This document shows, one piece after another, positions 1-12,900 of a DNA stretch of 64,000 bases (its first letter is position 1; each line of letters opens with the position of its first letter). Under the pieces are notes generated by a model that did not search any database, had not been told where the DNA came from, and saw only the letters and a list, made by a program, of their open reading frames with translations. The DNA comes from Megalobrama amblycephala (Eukaryota > Chordata > Actinopteri > Cypriniformes > Xenocyprididae): contig NC_063054.1 in NCBI RefSeq assembly GCF_018812025.1, forward strand, positions 40,632,565 through 40,696,564. The letters are read 5' to 3'. A program made the translations under genes and the position numbers.

Positions 1-422
1 AAACTTTTTGATGATATTCTAATTATATGACCAGCACCTGTATATTCAATGTGCAAAACACTTCTGAAACTGATTTAAAGGTGAAGTGTGTCATTTTGGC
101 ATTAAAATATAACTCTTACAGTTTAACTATAAGCAAGCCATTTGTAGGTGTACACAGTCAGTGACATTGTTTGTTTGCACATTGCGAAATGTCAACATTC
201 TGCCTCAGCCAAGCAAAAATGTATTTTGAAAACCAGGGGAAAAAAGGCAAAGGTACAAGACTGTGCACTCAACAGCTGGGAGCTTCAATTCCATGAAGCA
301 TAGTGAATGACATGTTTAAATTAAAAATGACAGACAAATACAAAACTCTGGATTTAAAGATGTTGATGTGCATACAGAGGGAACATATTTGACATTTATT
401 GCAAACTATGCATATGTAACCC

Positions 423-525
423 CTCCTGTTCAAACCGTCCACTCGAACGCAGGTCCGTCGGCATGGGAGTCGGGTGCTCTAACAAGGAGGCTAAAGACCG
501 CAGTCTCTAGCTTCAGTTGCTAGAG
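423..525 (-). mobile_element. tRNA-derived SINE fragment in col12a1 intron
   Basis: On the minus strand a tRNA-like stretch shows an A-box-like GTTAGAGCA and a B-box-like GCGTTCGAGT at tRNA spacing. It lacks a clean tRNA fold at both ends, so a SINE or tRNA pseudogene is the best reading. The remaining 1-811 is intron with no other feature seen. Confidence 0.45.
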
Positions 526-811
526 TGCCTCTTGAGTTCATTTTTAAAAAATATATGTTAAAAAAATGGACTGACGACTTCAACAAAGCTCACAGTAGGT
601 CTGTCTTTAAATGTTTATTATAAGTTATCTTTAAAAATTAATTCCCCTATGGAGATTATGGGAAGCAGACTATCATGTTTTGCAATTGCCACTAGATGTG
701 CATAAATGACACACAACACCTTTAAATGTTGTTTTCAGGAATTTAGATGAACAAATAAGAGTTCATCTTCAAGACTGTAAATAATAAAGCACTTATGTAA
801 TGGCTCTGTAC

Positions 812-931
812 CCGTCATAGTATTTCCGCCTTTGTAGGGTAAGTTGGCCACAGCCTCCATCAGTGAATCACGGGTGGCGTGGGCATTCAAATGCCACTCG
901 GTTTTGGGATCCCCGCTGTACTGAGCCAAAC
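812..931 (-). CDS. col12a1: col12a1 exon: VWA3, second part
   Basis: This 120-nt phase 1-1 exon encodes [20 protein letters not shown] and ends at [12 protein letters not shown], the same border as the first VWA1 exon. The rest of VWA3 must lie left of position 1, because nothing in 1-811 continues the domain. Confidence 0.9.
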
Positions 932-3900
932 CTGTGAGAGAAGCACATGCCATTATGAATGAAAGTGTAAAGGTTCCTGTTAAAAACTCAATAAGAAGCC
1001 CAGCATAAAGCCCACATCTGGAGTCCAAATGCACGAATATACCTTCAACATATCTAAAAACATGAAGTAAACAGAGGCAGGGGAGACTTGCCGATTTGAA
1101 CCCTGTCAGGGCCGATGTCAAAGACGCCCACCATGCGACCAATAAAAGCCCGGATGGTTTTGAAGTTTAAACGGCCGATACTCCAGGATCCATCAACCAG
1201 CAGGACGATATCAGCCTTGGCTGTGGTTTTACACTGAGCATCTGTGAGTAAAACACACCAGAGTCATACAGCAAGAAAAGCCAATTGGAGCTTAGATGTG
1301 ATTGTATAATCGCCGATGGCAGGCAGAGTTCAACAGGAGAGTGATGAGAAACGGGGAAGAGATGTGTGTACACATGCTCACAGCAAATAAAAAAGGCACA
1401 TTTACATCGCAATAACTTCAAAACATCACACTTTTAGATAAGACTTTTATTTCTCTGTAAGTTCTTGGAGCTACAGACTCTTTCCGTTCAATTTCTACTT
1501 TTCTCCTTTGAATCTTCAGTCTTGCGTTGTATCCAAATCCCCTTTGGCATTCGGCCCTGGAGGCCATTTTCCTGGAATTGTCATTGCTTCTGTTCTACAG
1601 AGAAAAAAAGTAGCCCTTTGTGATGCATGAAATATGAGCTTCATCTCTTTTGTGCATTCCACCACTGTAGAACGTGTGGAGATCCAGATATCTATTAAGG
1701 GTGAGAAGAGCCTCAAAACTGAGACTAGAGCACTGGTGATCTCACTGGATATCATCACACATGGTCTGCAAGTGAAAAATATCTTGTGAAATTGATTTAT
1801 ATACACACACATGCTCATAAAATAAAGATATATAAAAATCAGTGAGGTGGAACCGGTTTCTTGCTGGAAAATCAAAATAGCTGGTTTTACATGGTTCCTA
1901 GCTGGTCCAGGATGGTCACTGGCAATCATTAGACGGTCTATATTGTATTTAGAGTTTTAATTAAAAATATATATAGTTTTATTAGACATCACATGCTAAA
2001 CAGATGGCAGAATAATCTAAAAAATTTACTGTTGTTTTCTAATTGAGCGAAACTAAACTACATAAAATATATTGAAATGAAAAGTAAATTTAAAAATATA
2101 AATAAAAACTGATTTTTTTTTTTTTCTTCAAAAAAACTATAAGCTGGTATGATCTGTTATACCACTGTTAGTTCAGTCTGACATAACGCTGACAGACAGC
2201 GATGAAGAGCAAAGAAACATAACACTTTCCTAAACGTGTTCTATTCTGTGGCCTTCTCTCTCTCCTCAACAAAATAGTGCCTAACTGAAAACAGAGCATT
2301 TTTTCCATGAACTGTCACAGTGCTAAAAAATGGGAGACAGGTGCAAATACGTAAAAACCCTCGAACACGTCACAGAGGGCTTCATGCTGTAATTTGTTTT
2401 GCCAAAAAAGATGCAAAGTACTGATTATAACATGTTGTTTGTGATGAAGGCTGATTATGTGAAAGGATGAAATTATTTCATGAATTTTATAAAATCAGTA
2501 GCAAAAGACTAAACAGATATTAGGCTATTATAACACCACCCAATATCCTGTACGACCTAGATGAGGTTGGCTGAAAAGTAAAGTGATTTCAGAAACATTT
2601 TGATGAAATATTCTAAATGAATCATGTAATAATGGAACAGGTAAAAAGAACACAAACAGGGTTAATTTTGATTACACGTCAACTTTTAGAACCTGGAGTC
2701 ATCCTACTTGACCAGACCACTGGTTTGGGCTAGTTTGCAGTGATACACGTGGAAAACTGTGCCCTCATGTGACCTTCACTGTGGTCGTTTCACAACTAAA
2801 CTCCCGTAGCACACTCCCATCATCCTCCCTGCATCTGCTGCTTAACTCCTCGCTGCTGAACAACTTAACCTCTGGAAAGTCTTTCACGTTATGACTACAC
2901 TCAAGTCTTTAAACTGCCTGCCAATAGCTGCCAGAATCAAACTCAAGACTGTTGCTGGCGAAGTGTTCTGCCAAAGGCTTTGAGCCCACAACTTCAAACC
3001 AAACGCTTGATCTCACCATGCAAACAGTGTCCATTTGTACACTTTTGTTCATCAGAACAAGCCCATTCATTCCTTTTAAATCTAGCATTGAAAGACACCT
3101 CCTCTAGAAGTCAAGAATGTTAACATTTGGTGGCATGTTATCATAACGGAAAATACAATTGTTTGTTGCCAATTTTGTGTCAAAGTTGCCTAAATTGTGG
3201 CAGTCTGTTTTAAATAATTTATCAATAATTTGAACATTAGAAAGGGAAGGTGAAGGGGAATTCTGAGATACCGTATTCTTAGAAAATAAAATATTAATAC
3301 CTTAATAATAATAATACAATATAAAATAATAATATTATTATAATATCCAATTTTTTGTTATCATTATTATTCATATTTTTCATTGTTAAGTATTTGTTTT
3401 ATATTATTATTATTAATAATAAAAATAATAATAATATTTTTTATTATTCTTTATATTACTCATTTATATTTTTAATTGTTACATATTTGCATTTTATATT
3501 TATCATCTTATTTATTAATAACATTGTTTAAAATTTTATTAAAATAAAAAAAATAAATAAAAAAAAAAATTTATTAATAACATTGTTTGAAAACAGACAA
3601 GCAGAGATGGTTAGAGGTGAACGTGAAACCACAAGTGAGACAGAAGGAAGCAAAAGTTTTGCAGTATTTTTTCAATCCCCACACTGGTGTTAAGTTTCCA
3701 CGAGTTTGTACGATTTGAGTAGGGTAGAGAAAACGCATCCACGCTTCAGCCAGCATCCCAGTCGACATACGGCACGTATTATGAGCTGCCCTGCACACAT
3801 GCACATTTTATATTTATCATCTTATTTATTAATAACATTGTTTATATTATTTATAATATTTGTGCTCTACTAATCATTGACGCGATTCTGCATTAATGGC

Positions 3901-6900
3901 TAGTCTTGATTCATATGACGCTGAATGGCAATCATTCTTCCAGGGGTTCTTTGTAGTTCTTGATACCTCACTTTAGCACTTCAACAGAAAGTGCATGCTA
4001 AGAACGTACTATAAACATGACGTCTTAGAATGAGGTGCTGAGATTATACCGGATAATTCAACAGGTGTTTCATTGCTAGGTGCATCAGAAAGAGTGGTCT
4101 TCTCCTCCCCGGCCAGTGGCATACTTTCACCTCCATCAAACATGCCAAAAACAGCCACAGAGTATTTAGTTCCAGCTCTGTGAAAGGAGAACAGGACTGA
4201 AACCATTTGTGCCATCTTAAAACAAGAAGTATGTTTAGCATCATTATGTAGAGAAAAGCATCTAAAGGTGATGCTAAACATTACCTGAGTTCCTCTAGAA
4301 CAACCGTGTTGTCGTATGGTCCAACAAGAAGTTCTCCTAGATCAATATCATTTCCGCTGGGATGGAAGGTGACTTTGTACCCTCGTACATCACCGGGAGC
4401 ATGGTCCCAGGACACACGGAAACTGGTTTTGGTGGGTTCAGAGGTCTGTAGGTTTCTTGGGGCTTTATATGGTGACACTGCAGGATGAAGAGAAGGCGGC
4501 GATATCAGCAGATGCTAACACAATCCAGCTACAACATCCAGCAAAAACACTATGGGCGTAATTTTCAAACATTCTGAATTATATGCAACTACATTTTTAT
4601 ATTTTCTAAGTAAATAGTATGTGAATAGTATGTGATGCTAAGGTGCTCTGGGTAGTTGTCAAGAAATTGCAATGCAGTTGCTAAGGTGTTCAGAGTGTTG
4701 TTTTTTAACACATTGCTATGCAGTTGTTAGGGTGATTGCTTACTGGACAAAGCCAAAAAAGTCTGAATGTTGTGATATTCTGGTCTCTTGATATGGTCCC
4801 TCTTTCAATGTAAGTCTTTGTGTTTTTTTGTTTTGTTTTGTTTTGATTTGTTTTTTGTTTTTGTCTGCTTTATCATTCATGAGGTGAAAATCTTGTTTGA
4901 TCACAATTCAGAACAATTTGAAGAATCATTAATGCTGCAAAAAATATATGGAATGAGTAATGTGTGAAGATTAACACTAACAAGTTTAGGGCTTTGTTCC
5001 AATCCGTAACCCTACACTGCAAGAAAAAAAGTTCTTCCTCAGTGTTTTTGTTTTGTTTTCTAGTACAAATATGTAAACATTCTTAAATCAACATATAATT
5101 ACATGAGAAGCAAAATGATATAAAGTCTTGTTTTCTAAAAAAAAATCTATCAATCTAATGTATTTTTATTCTTTAGCGTTTGGAAACCTGTAAATTATTC
5201 TTGTGTAGATCTGTTTTGTACTTTGTACAGCACTTTGGAACAATCTACACTGTTAAGTAAAGTGAACTTTTACTTAAAATAAGAAAAAAAATCTTGTTTT
5301 CCCTGACTTGATTGGCAGACATTTTTTTCTAAGCTTCAGTCATTTTGCTTCTCAAGTAAATGTATCTTGATTTAAGAATCTTTAGATAATTATACTGGAA
5401 AACTGTACTGTACTGAGGAAGAACATCATTTTTTCCAGTGTAAGTGGTGATGTATGCCTGTGTCTGTACAGATCTGTGACTCATGGGCTTTGAATTATTG
5501 GCCAACGTACGTGTGGTTCCTACTCCTTGCCTTGCTTTTCCTTCTCCTCGTTTGTAAATGGGATGCACGGTGATGAGGTAGGTGGTCAGGGGCTGCAGTT
5601 TTCTCAGCATGGTGGTGGTGACGTTGGCTGGGATCTTCATCGTCATCTCTTTACCGCCAGCCTGAGGGACGTACGTGAGCCTGTAGCTGACCACAGGGCC
5701 TGGAGCGGCTTTCCACGTCACACGCATGGTTCGTTCAGTTTCATCAAACACCACTAAAGCCTTGCCAGATGCAGATGCTACAAAACAGACAAGAACATTT
5801 GACTGAAATTCTACTAGACTTTCCTCAACGACCTGAATAAATCAAAAACTGACATATGAAATGAAAACAGACAAGCAGAGATGGTTAGAGGTGAACGTGA
5901 AACCACAAGTGAGACAGAAGGAAGCAAAAGTTTTGCAGTATTTTTTCAATCCCCACACTGGTGTTAAGTTTCCACGAGTTTGTACGATTTGAGTAGGGTA
6001 GAGAAAACGCATCCACGCTTCAGCCAGCATCCCAGTCGACATACGGCACGTATTATGAGCTGCCCTGCACACATGCAACCCTTTAAATCTGCTCTTTCCC
6101 GCAGTGGCGATGTTCACTGCACCCAGGCTGCGATCAGATCACTTTTTCCACCCGGAGGCAAGTGACTACTGCACAGAAATTCAAAACTCACTGTACTCGC
6201 CAAGATTTGGTGCCAAACGCAAAACCAGAACTTGAAGAAGTCACGCTAACGTTCAATAATTTTTCGACTAGCTAAGATTCAAAGGTTTCTTTCCTTTTCC
6301 ATTCCATTCCTTCGATCGAACTATGTACCTCAGACTGCAGTAAAAGGTTGTCGATTGATGCACTTTAAATGGCAGAGCCCGAGGCACAGACATGCATGTC
6401 CTGTCAGGTCAGGTATTGCCTTAAGAACCATCTTTCTTTCCTACAAGATGTTTGCTAGATTTAAAGATAATCACAACCCTATTCTAACCCAGCCAAACCT
6501 AACCTCCAGCTTCCTTCAGTGAGTCAGTCATCCCAAATTGTTTAACTGGGTTCGATTAACACTATTAAATCGTCCAAAAACAGTTTAAAGTATTTTACAA
6601 ACATTTTTAAGTAACTATGATACCATTAAACAACCTTGAGACTCCCTGAGACAATTTATAATTAGAGCTATTATTATTATTATTATTATTATTAACTCTA
6701 ATTATAAAAAAGACAGAAATCCATTACATAAGCAAATAATAAATAAATAAATATTTGAGAATAATAATAATAATAATAATTTTATTTTACACTACAAGTT
6801 ACAAGACTAATATATCTTAAATTCTTCATTTTTAAATAATAAACAATGGAAAACTGCCTGTAAACATTTAAGTCTGTTTCATCAACAACAAGTCATAAAT

Positions 6901-9900
6901 GTTTTCTTGCTACAAATCTGGTAAAATGCTAAAAACTTGATGATGCTTGTCAAGCTTCACTCTGAAACATGCAGTGCAGCATTTTGAAAATCGCACTAAA
7001 CCAAAATGCATTTTAAATTGTATTATATTTAGATTAATTGTGCAGCCCTACTTATTTATTGTAATTTTATTTTATGATTTAATTAATAATTAATAGCTTT
7101 CACCAACCCACACACTCCTGCAGTTATATGGGATTACTACAATAATTGAAATAACAATTAAAACGAACCATCAGTGGTTTCTTCTCCAACAAGTGGTTCT
7201 CCTTCCCCGCCATCATACGACGCGAACACAGACACCTGGTAGCGTGTTTCAGGGGTGAGGTTCTCCAACAGTGTGCTGGTCACATCCCCAGGCACCAGCT
7301 TCTCCCCAGACTCCTCGGAGTAGAGAGACCTCCAGTGAACACGATACTGCCTCACCCTTCCTGGAGCAGCCGTCCATGACGCCATGAAGCTGGTGTCGGT
7401 CACATCACTGGTTATCAAGTCTCTCGGTGAGCCCAGTGCTGCAGGCACAACAAAAAACTGACTTTAATATACAAAAATTCTGAGAAACGTTAGAAAGTGG
7501 GTGCTGTGGTGTAGTGGATAAAGCTCACGACCAAAGTGGAAGTTTGCTGGTTTGAGCAATGCAAGAAATGGTGGATTATCACTGTAATAATTGTACAGTT
7601 GCTTTGGATAAAATGACTACTTGCTCACAGGTAAAAAGATTTACATTAAGCAAGAACAAGATTTCATTCCAAGCTGTATTTTAGCAGAATCACCCTGGGC
7701 CATAATCTGTGATATATTTCCAGAAGCAGACAGGCCATTTCTCATGATGTCTCTGGTGTCACTGGTGCAGGTGTGTCATGACTGCAATGAGCACTAATTC
7801 ATTCAGATGAAACTAAACTTAACAGCTGGTAATAAAGTCTAAAGTCAACACACACTCACACAGACACTCACAAACACCTTGCAAAACCAACCACACAGAG
7901 AGTGCAAAAAGCATTTTGTCATTGTAGCTAAACTTCATGGAAACTTCACTTAAGGATCTTAGGACAGTCTCTTCTAAGTGACCTCCTTCAAATATTTTAC
8001 ATACATGTAATGAAATTCTTTTACTTAAATGATTGAAAGACTGTCTCAGGAAGACTGATGTACCATCAGATATACAGCATGATCTCCAGGCATTCTCAGC
8101 GGTGTAAAGATGGACTGAAGATAAAGCTTGTTTCAGAATAAAGGTCTGTTGAATATTTTAAATCTCTTTTTATGGACTGTTATTTATTCATTTGTATTAA
8201 TTATTGTTTTTTTTATTATTTCAGTTTTAGTTATAATATATATATATAATTTCAGTTAACATTTATTTTATTTCAAGTAACACTTTCATTGTTTTTGGTT
8301 TTGGAGCAAAACATGAAAAATATACACTGTTTTAAATCACTGCAAGACACTGAGAGACTATGGAGAAGAAGCAGACATGTGAACACTTGCCAGCTTATTT
8401 TTTTCCAAAACAAGGCAAATCCCCACAAAACCACCATAAAGTGCTCTCCTCAGATCTCTGATACCTTCTCAAATCCCTAGTCATTCTTCATCCTTCTATC
8501 CTTGTCTTTTCACCCCCTCCTGTTCTGTCTCATCCTTGCCTGACACGATTATACGTCTCCACAATTTTCACAAATTGGAAACAGTGCATCTTGTTGAACA
8601 ATGTGAGTTCTAACATCTTTCCTCAACATGTGACTTTCAGATGAGTTTCTCTGCAGCCCAACAGCAGGATTTTATTGGACTCTGCCTTTAAAAGAGCCTT
8701 GAAATTCAAATGATCTTTTATATCCATTTAAAGATGCAATTCCATTCAAAAAGCCAATCCAGCATCCCATGCTTCTCCGAAATCCAAAGCCGAGACAGGC
8801 CATACACATGCAGTAAATTTTCCGCAGTGTTTTTGAAGTTTAACCTCATGTCAATCAACGGGAAAGCGCAGGTGCTGAAAGAGCTTTCGGTTGTCCCCTT
8901 CATCTGTGCTTTACGTACATCTCCGGGTTCATGGGCCGGACAGCAAGACCAGCTTGAATGCATTACACGCTTCTAACAGATGGCAAACAGGAAGAACAAT
9001 TCTCCTCTGAGGATACCCATGTGCTGAAGTACAAAGACACCTTTTGGCCTGCTGATTAAGTCTTTATTTTAAATTAATATCCATGTGTAACAGTATAATA
9101 TCCTGCTATGTAATCAGTCTCACTTCAATTGGCCACGTGCTACTCTAATGAGAATATAATACAAATAAATCCTTTTGGAAATGATCGAAAGTGCAAGGCA
9201 GGTAACGTGTTCCACATGCGTGCACTTTTGCGTTTACATTATGATAACTCGTGTCTCTTGATTCTCCTTTGAATATATGCATATGGGAACTTTTTTGTTT
9301 AATTTTTCAATCTTCTGTGAGATGATGAAACAAAACAGCTGATTTTAGTTTCACGGTTTACACCAGCAAGGTCACAGACAGACACTTTCAGAGCAACGGA
9401 TTTAACGGATACAAAACCATCGCTTTGAACACAGCTTCAATTATTATGAAGAAAAAAATCTTTTTAAACATTTACGTTGAGATAAATGAAATGTCTCACT
9501 GTAGAATTGCAATGGGTTACAAATCCCTTTACATGCCGACTTTAAAATATAACAAATCTTTAGTTTAGTGTAGCTCAAAAACTACAACAAAAATAACATA
9601 ATTTAAGTAAGAAATAAGGGAACTATTATAGCATCATGTAGCATTTCCCTTTTTTCCTGAAAGTCTCAAGGTCTTCTCAGTAATTTGCTGAAAATCATCT
9701 TTTTTGCGGTAATTGAACCTGTTGAAGACTCGCTGCACGCCGACAAGTCAATGATTAGCTAAGACAGTGTGTATTACCTCAAAATGTACGTAGCATCTGG
9801 AAATGTATATCTTCTCTGCTCTACAAATGAACACACTAGGTCATTAACTGGACCAGAGCCCACGGTCAATACACACCTGCATCAGATTGGGGACAGAACG

Positions 9901-12900
9901 GAAATCTTTCATGCTCTTCCTTAATGCATATCCTCTTGAGGTCACAAAGGAAGGAACAGAGATGTCTGGGTGACTCCTCTGTTCCTTTGTTTCAGAGTGG
10001 GACGGAGCTGCATAGTTCCTGCATTACTTAATTTTCTGCAATTGAGAACTTCATCTAGCCCAGCTCCCGCTAACCGAGTCTCAATGGATGGATGGACGAA
10101 CTGAAATCACCATCTCACAATGTTCAATGTCAGTCCACAATCAAGCCATAATGCTACGCTCCTCACAGATCAGATTTTGAGAACAGGGCCTTCTGCATGC
10201 TAGACGAACTAGTCCATGGTCCACATCTCATGATTTAACCCTGAACTAACCCCATTCCACAAGCACCATGATGCACCAGGCCAAATCTCTAACCTACCAA
10301 ATGCAAACCCTCAATACACACCCTCAATGTCACTTTAAGAAACATTCACCCAAAAATTCTGACATCATTTACTTCTTGTTCTTCCAAACCCATATATCTT
10401 GTGTAACCACTTGTGTAATATATTCCATGTCTTCAGAAGCTCATCTTTTTCAGTCACAAGACTTTTTTTTCCTCATCCACCATATTTATGACCATCAGCT
10501 GAGCAAAGTAATAGCTGTATATGACACCATTTTTGATCATTTTATTTGATCTATACCAGGTCCACATGACTGAAACAGATGAAGCCTGTAGCAGATATAA
10601 TATGGCTTTAGAAAAATCTCATTTGAAAAACCTTTATGGTACTTTAATCATTTTTTGGTCACAATATATTTCCAGTGCATGGAAAACATCTCAGAGTCTT
10701 GACATCTCAGAGTACTTCGTTTATGCTCCATGTTGACAGAATTTTCATTTTTGGGTGGTTTTCTATCACTCAAATGTTATTCTCTCTGGGCTCTAATCTT
10801 TGGCCTTCAAATCTAACACTGCAGGTTCAGTGACATAAGATTACCGGAATTCTGTGATTTAAGATCTTGGGCAAGCCATGCTTCTGGTAATTTCATTAGA
10901 GGATACTGTAGCTTAAGATTTGGTCTTCTGAAACCCCAGAAGGCCTGTGAGCTGTTTATCTGGGCTGAAGGAAAGAAAGAGTATTATAATCGCTTGACTC
11001 TGTTCAACCTATTTGTTTATCCTTTCTGACAGGAGCTGAGGATGTTAAAAATGCCCCTAGTTCTTCCAAGGCTGTCCTTTCTCAACTGGTAAAAAAAAAG
11101 CATTTTGTGCTGCAATGCACTCACTGGGAGTTCAATGGGGGCCTTTTGCATTGACACAAATCATTATAACAATTTCACATTTAAGAGTCTTTTTTTTCTT
11201 GGGGAGAATTGGACTATGTCTGGGATATATATCCTTGGGTACTCAGAAGCCTTAGTGCTAATGTCATTTAGCAGATTCCTTTATCCAAAGAAGCATACAG
11301 GAGCAACCTATGGTAGGATTAAAGTAATAGTAGCTGGTAAGTTGCTGGTTTGATCCCACCCTATCATTTACTAATGATTGACAATGAAAATAACTACTTT
11401 TCTTTGCTTTTTATATTATTTTTGGACCTCAGTAGTCCCAATTTTCTGTAATATATTTTCTTCTGTGTTTCAAGAAAGAAAGAAAGAAAAATATACAGGT
11501 TTTTAATGATGTATTTCATTTTTTGATGAGCTTCACCTTTAAAGATCCTGGCTCTCCCCTTTTGTTGGGATTGAACCAGCAACCTTCCAGTTACCAGCCC
11601 TGAGCTTTAACCACTACATCACACCACCCCCAACATGGGTTTAAGACAATGTGTCCTTAAGATAATGTTGCACAGATTCTGTATGACTTAAATGAATGAA
11701 TGAATGTTGTTCTAAAAAATGAATGTTTTCTAAGTGCAATCCCATACCTTCCAGTGTAGTTCCAGTGCCCTGGATTGGATCTCCTAATCCTGAGGAGTAG
11801 CGTGCCGTCACAGCCAGCTGGTACTCTGTGCCCGGCTGGAGATTCTTCAGCAGGGTCGCTGTGGTGTCCCCCTTAACCGTCACTTCCTTCATCTCACCAC
11901 CTTCTGTGGGCTGGTAGAACACACGGTACTGTAGGACTCTTCCTGGTGCCGCAGCCCAGGACAACTGCATGGATGACACCGTCTCTTGAAAAACACGCAG
12001 GTTTCTTGGCGAGCCACGTTCTGTCAGATGTAAGAAGAGAAAGCAGTTAGAATCAAAGTAACCTTAATGGTTGTTTGCAATCGATTTATCATCCACCAGG
12101 TGAAAAAAATCACTTAGAAACAGCACACCTCTGCCCAACAAGTTTTGAGGAATCACGTCTTTACCAAGCAGAAAAAAAAACTAATCTGTTGACTGGAACA
12201 GAGACAATGCAGAGATTAAACTATAGTTTAACACAGGAGTTAAAAGTCATGACCTGGGATTTGTCCTCCGCAGATAATAACTGTGGACAGACTGCAGCTG
12301 CATCGCTGTAGGCAGCCATTAAGACACAGCTGGCTCATGCTTGGACACTAACTACTCTCAGCCTTGATAAAGAACCGAGAGGTTTTGCCTAACCAAACAG
12401 AAATTTTTCGCCAACTCAACTAAAGAAATTCTGGGAAACGTCTCATAGAGTTTTTGTCAAAATCAACTTTGATTTTCCATTCACTTAAGGTATTTGGCTG
12501 CTCAAGCAATCTCTGTAAAACTTTACACCAGTTTTCTGAAATACCAGAGATTCACACCCTCAAGCGATTTGTTATTCTATAAATGCCTGGGAAACAACCA
12601 ATGAAAATGCTAGAATGAGTGGGCACACGTCTTAAATAAAAGCACAGTTGATTTTGACTAATAATCAATGAACAACTTTCAATGACCAGATGAATATGGT
12701 ATCATGCCTTCAAAGGATCAATCTCATTGGCTGAACATAGAAATTGTTCCAATCACCTTCTTTGGTTGTTCCATCAATCTGCATCTGAGGTCCAACACCT
12801 GATGGGTATTCGGCTGCCACAGAGACACGGTATGTCGTAATTGGGCGAAGGTGCTGCAGAACGATAGTGGTCTCAGGGCCAACTGTTGCAGTTTGTAGAA

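Noticed and set aside
735..1929. Minus-strand frames of 84-137 codons around the VWA3 exons
   Set aside because: They only read through from the true exons into introns, or lie wholly in intron. Splice sites and phases give the real exon limits.
10268..10736. Plus-strand frames of 71-93 codons
   Set aside because: They lie inside a MITE and have no family similarity that I can see.
11545..11638. Possible functional tRNA gene (also at 423-525 and 29,800-29,966)
   Set aside because: Only A and B boxes are tRNA-like; acceptor stems do not pair and a SINE body follows.
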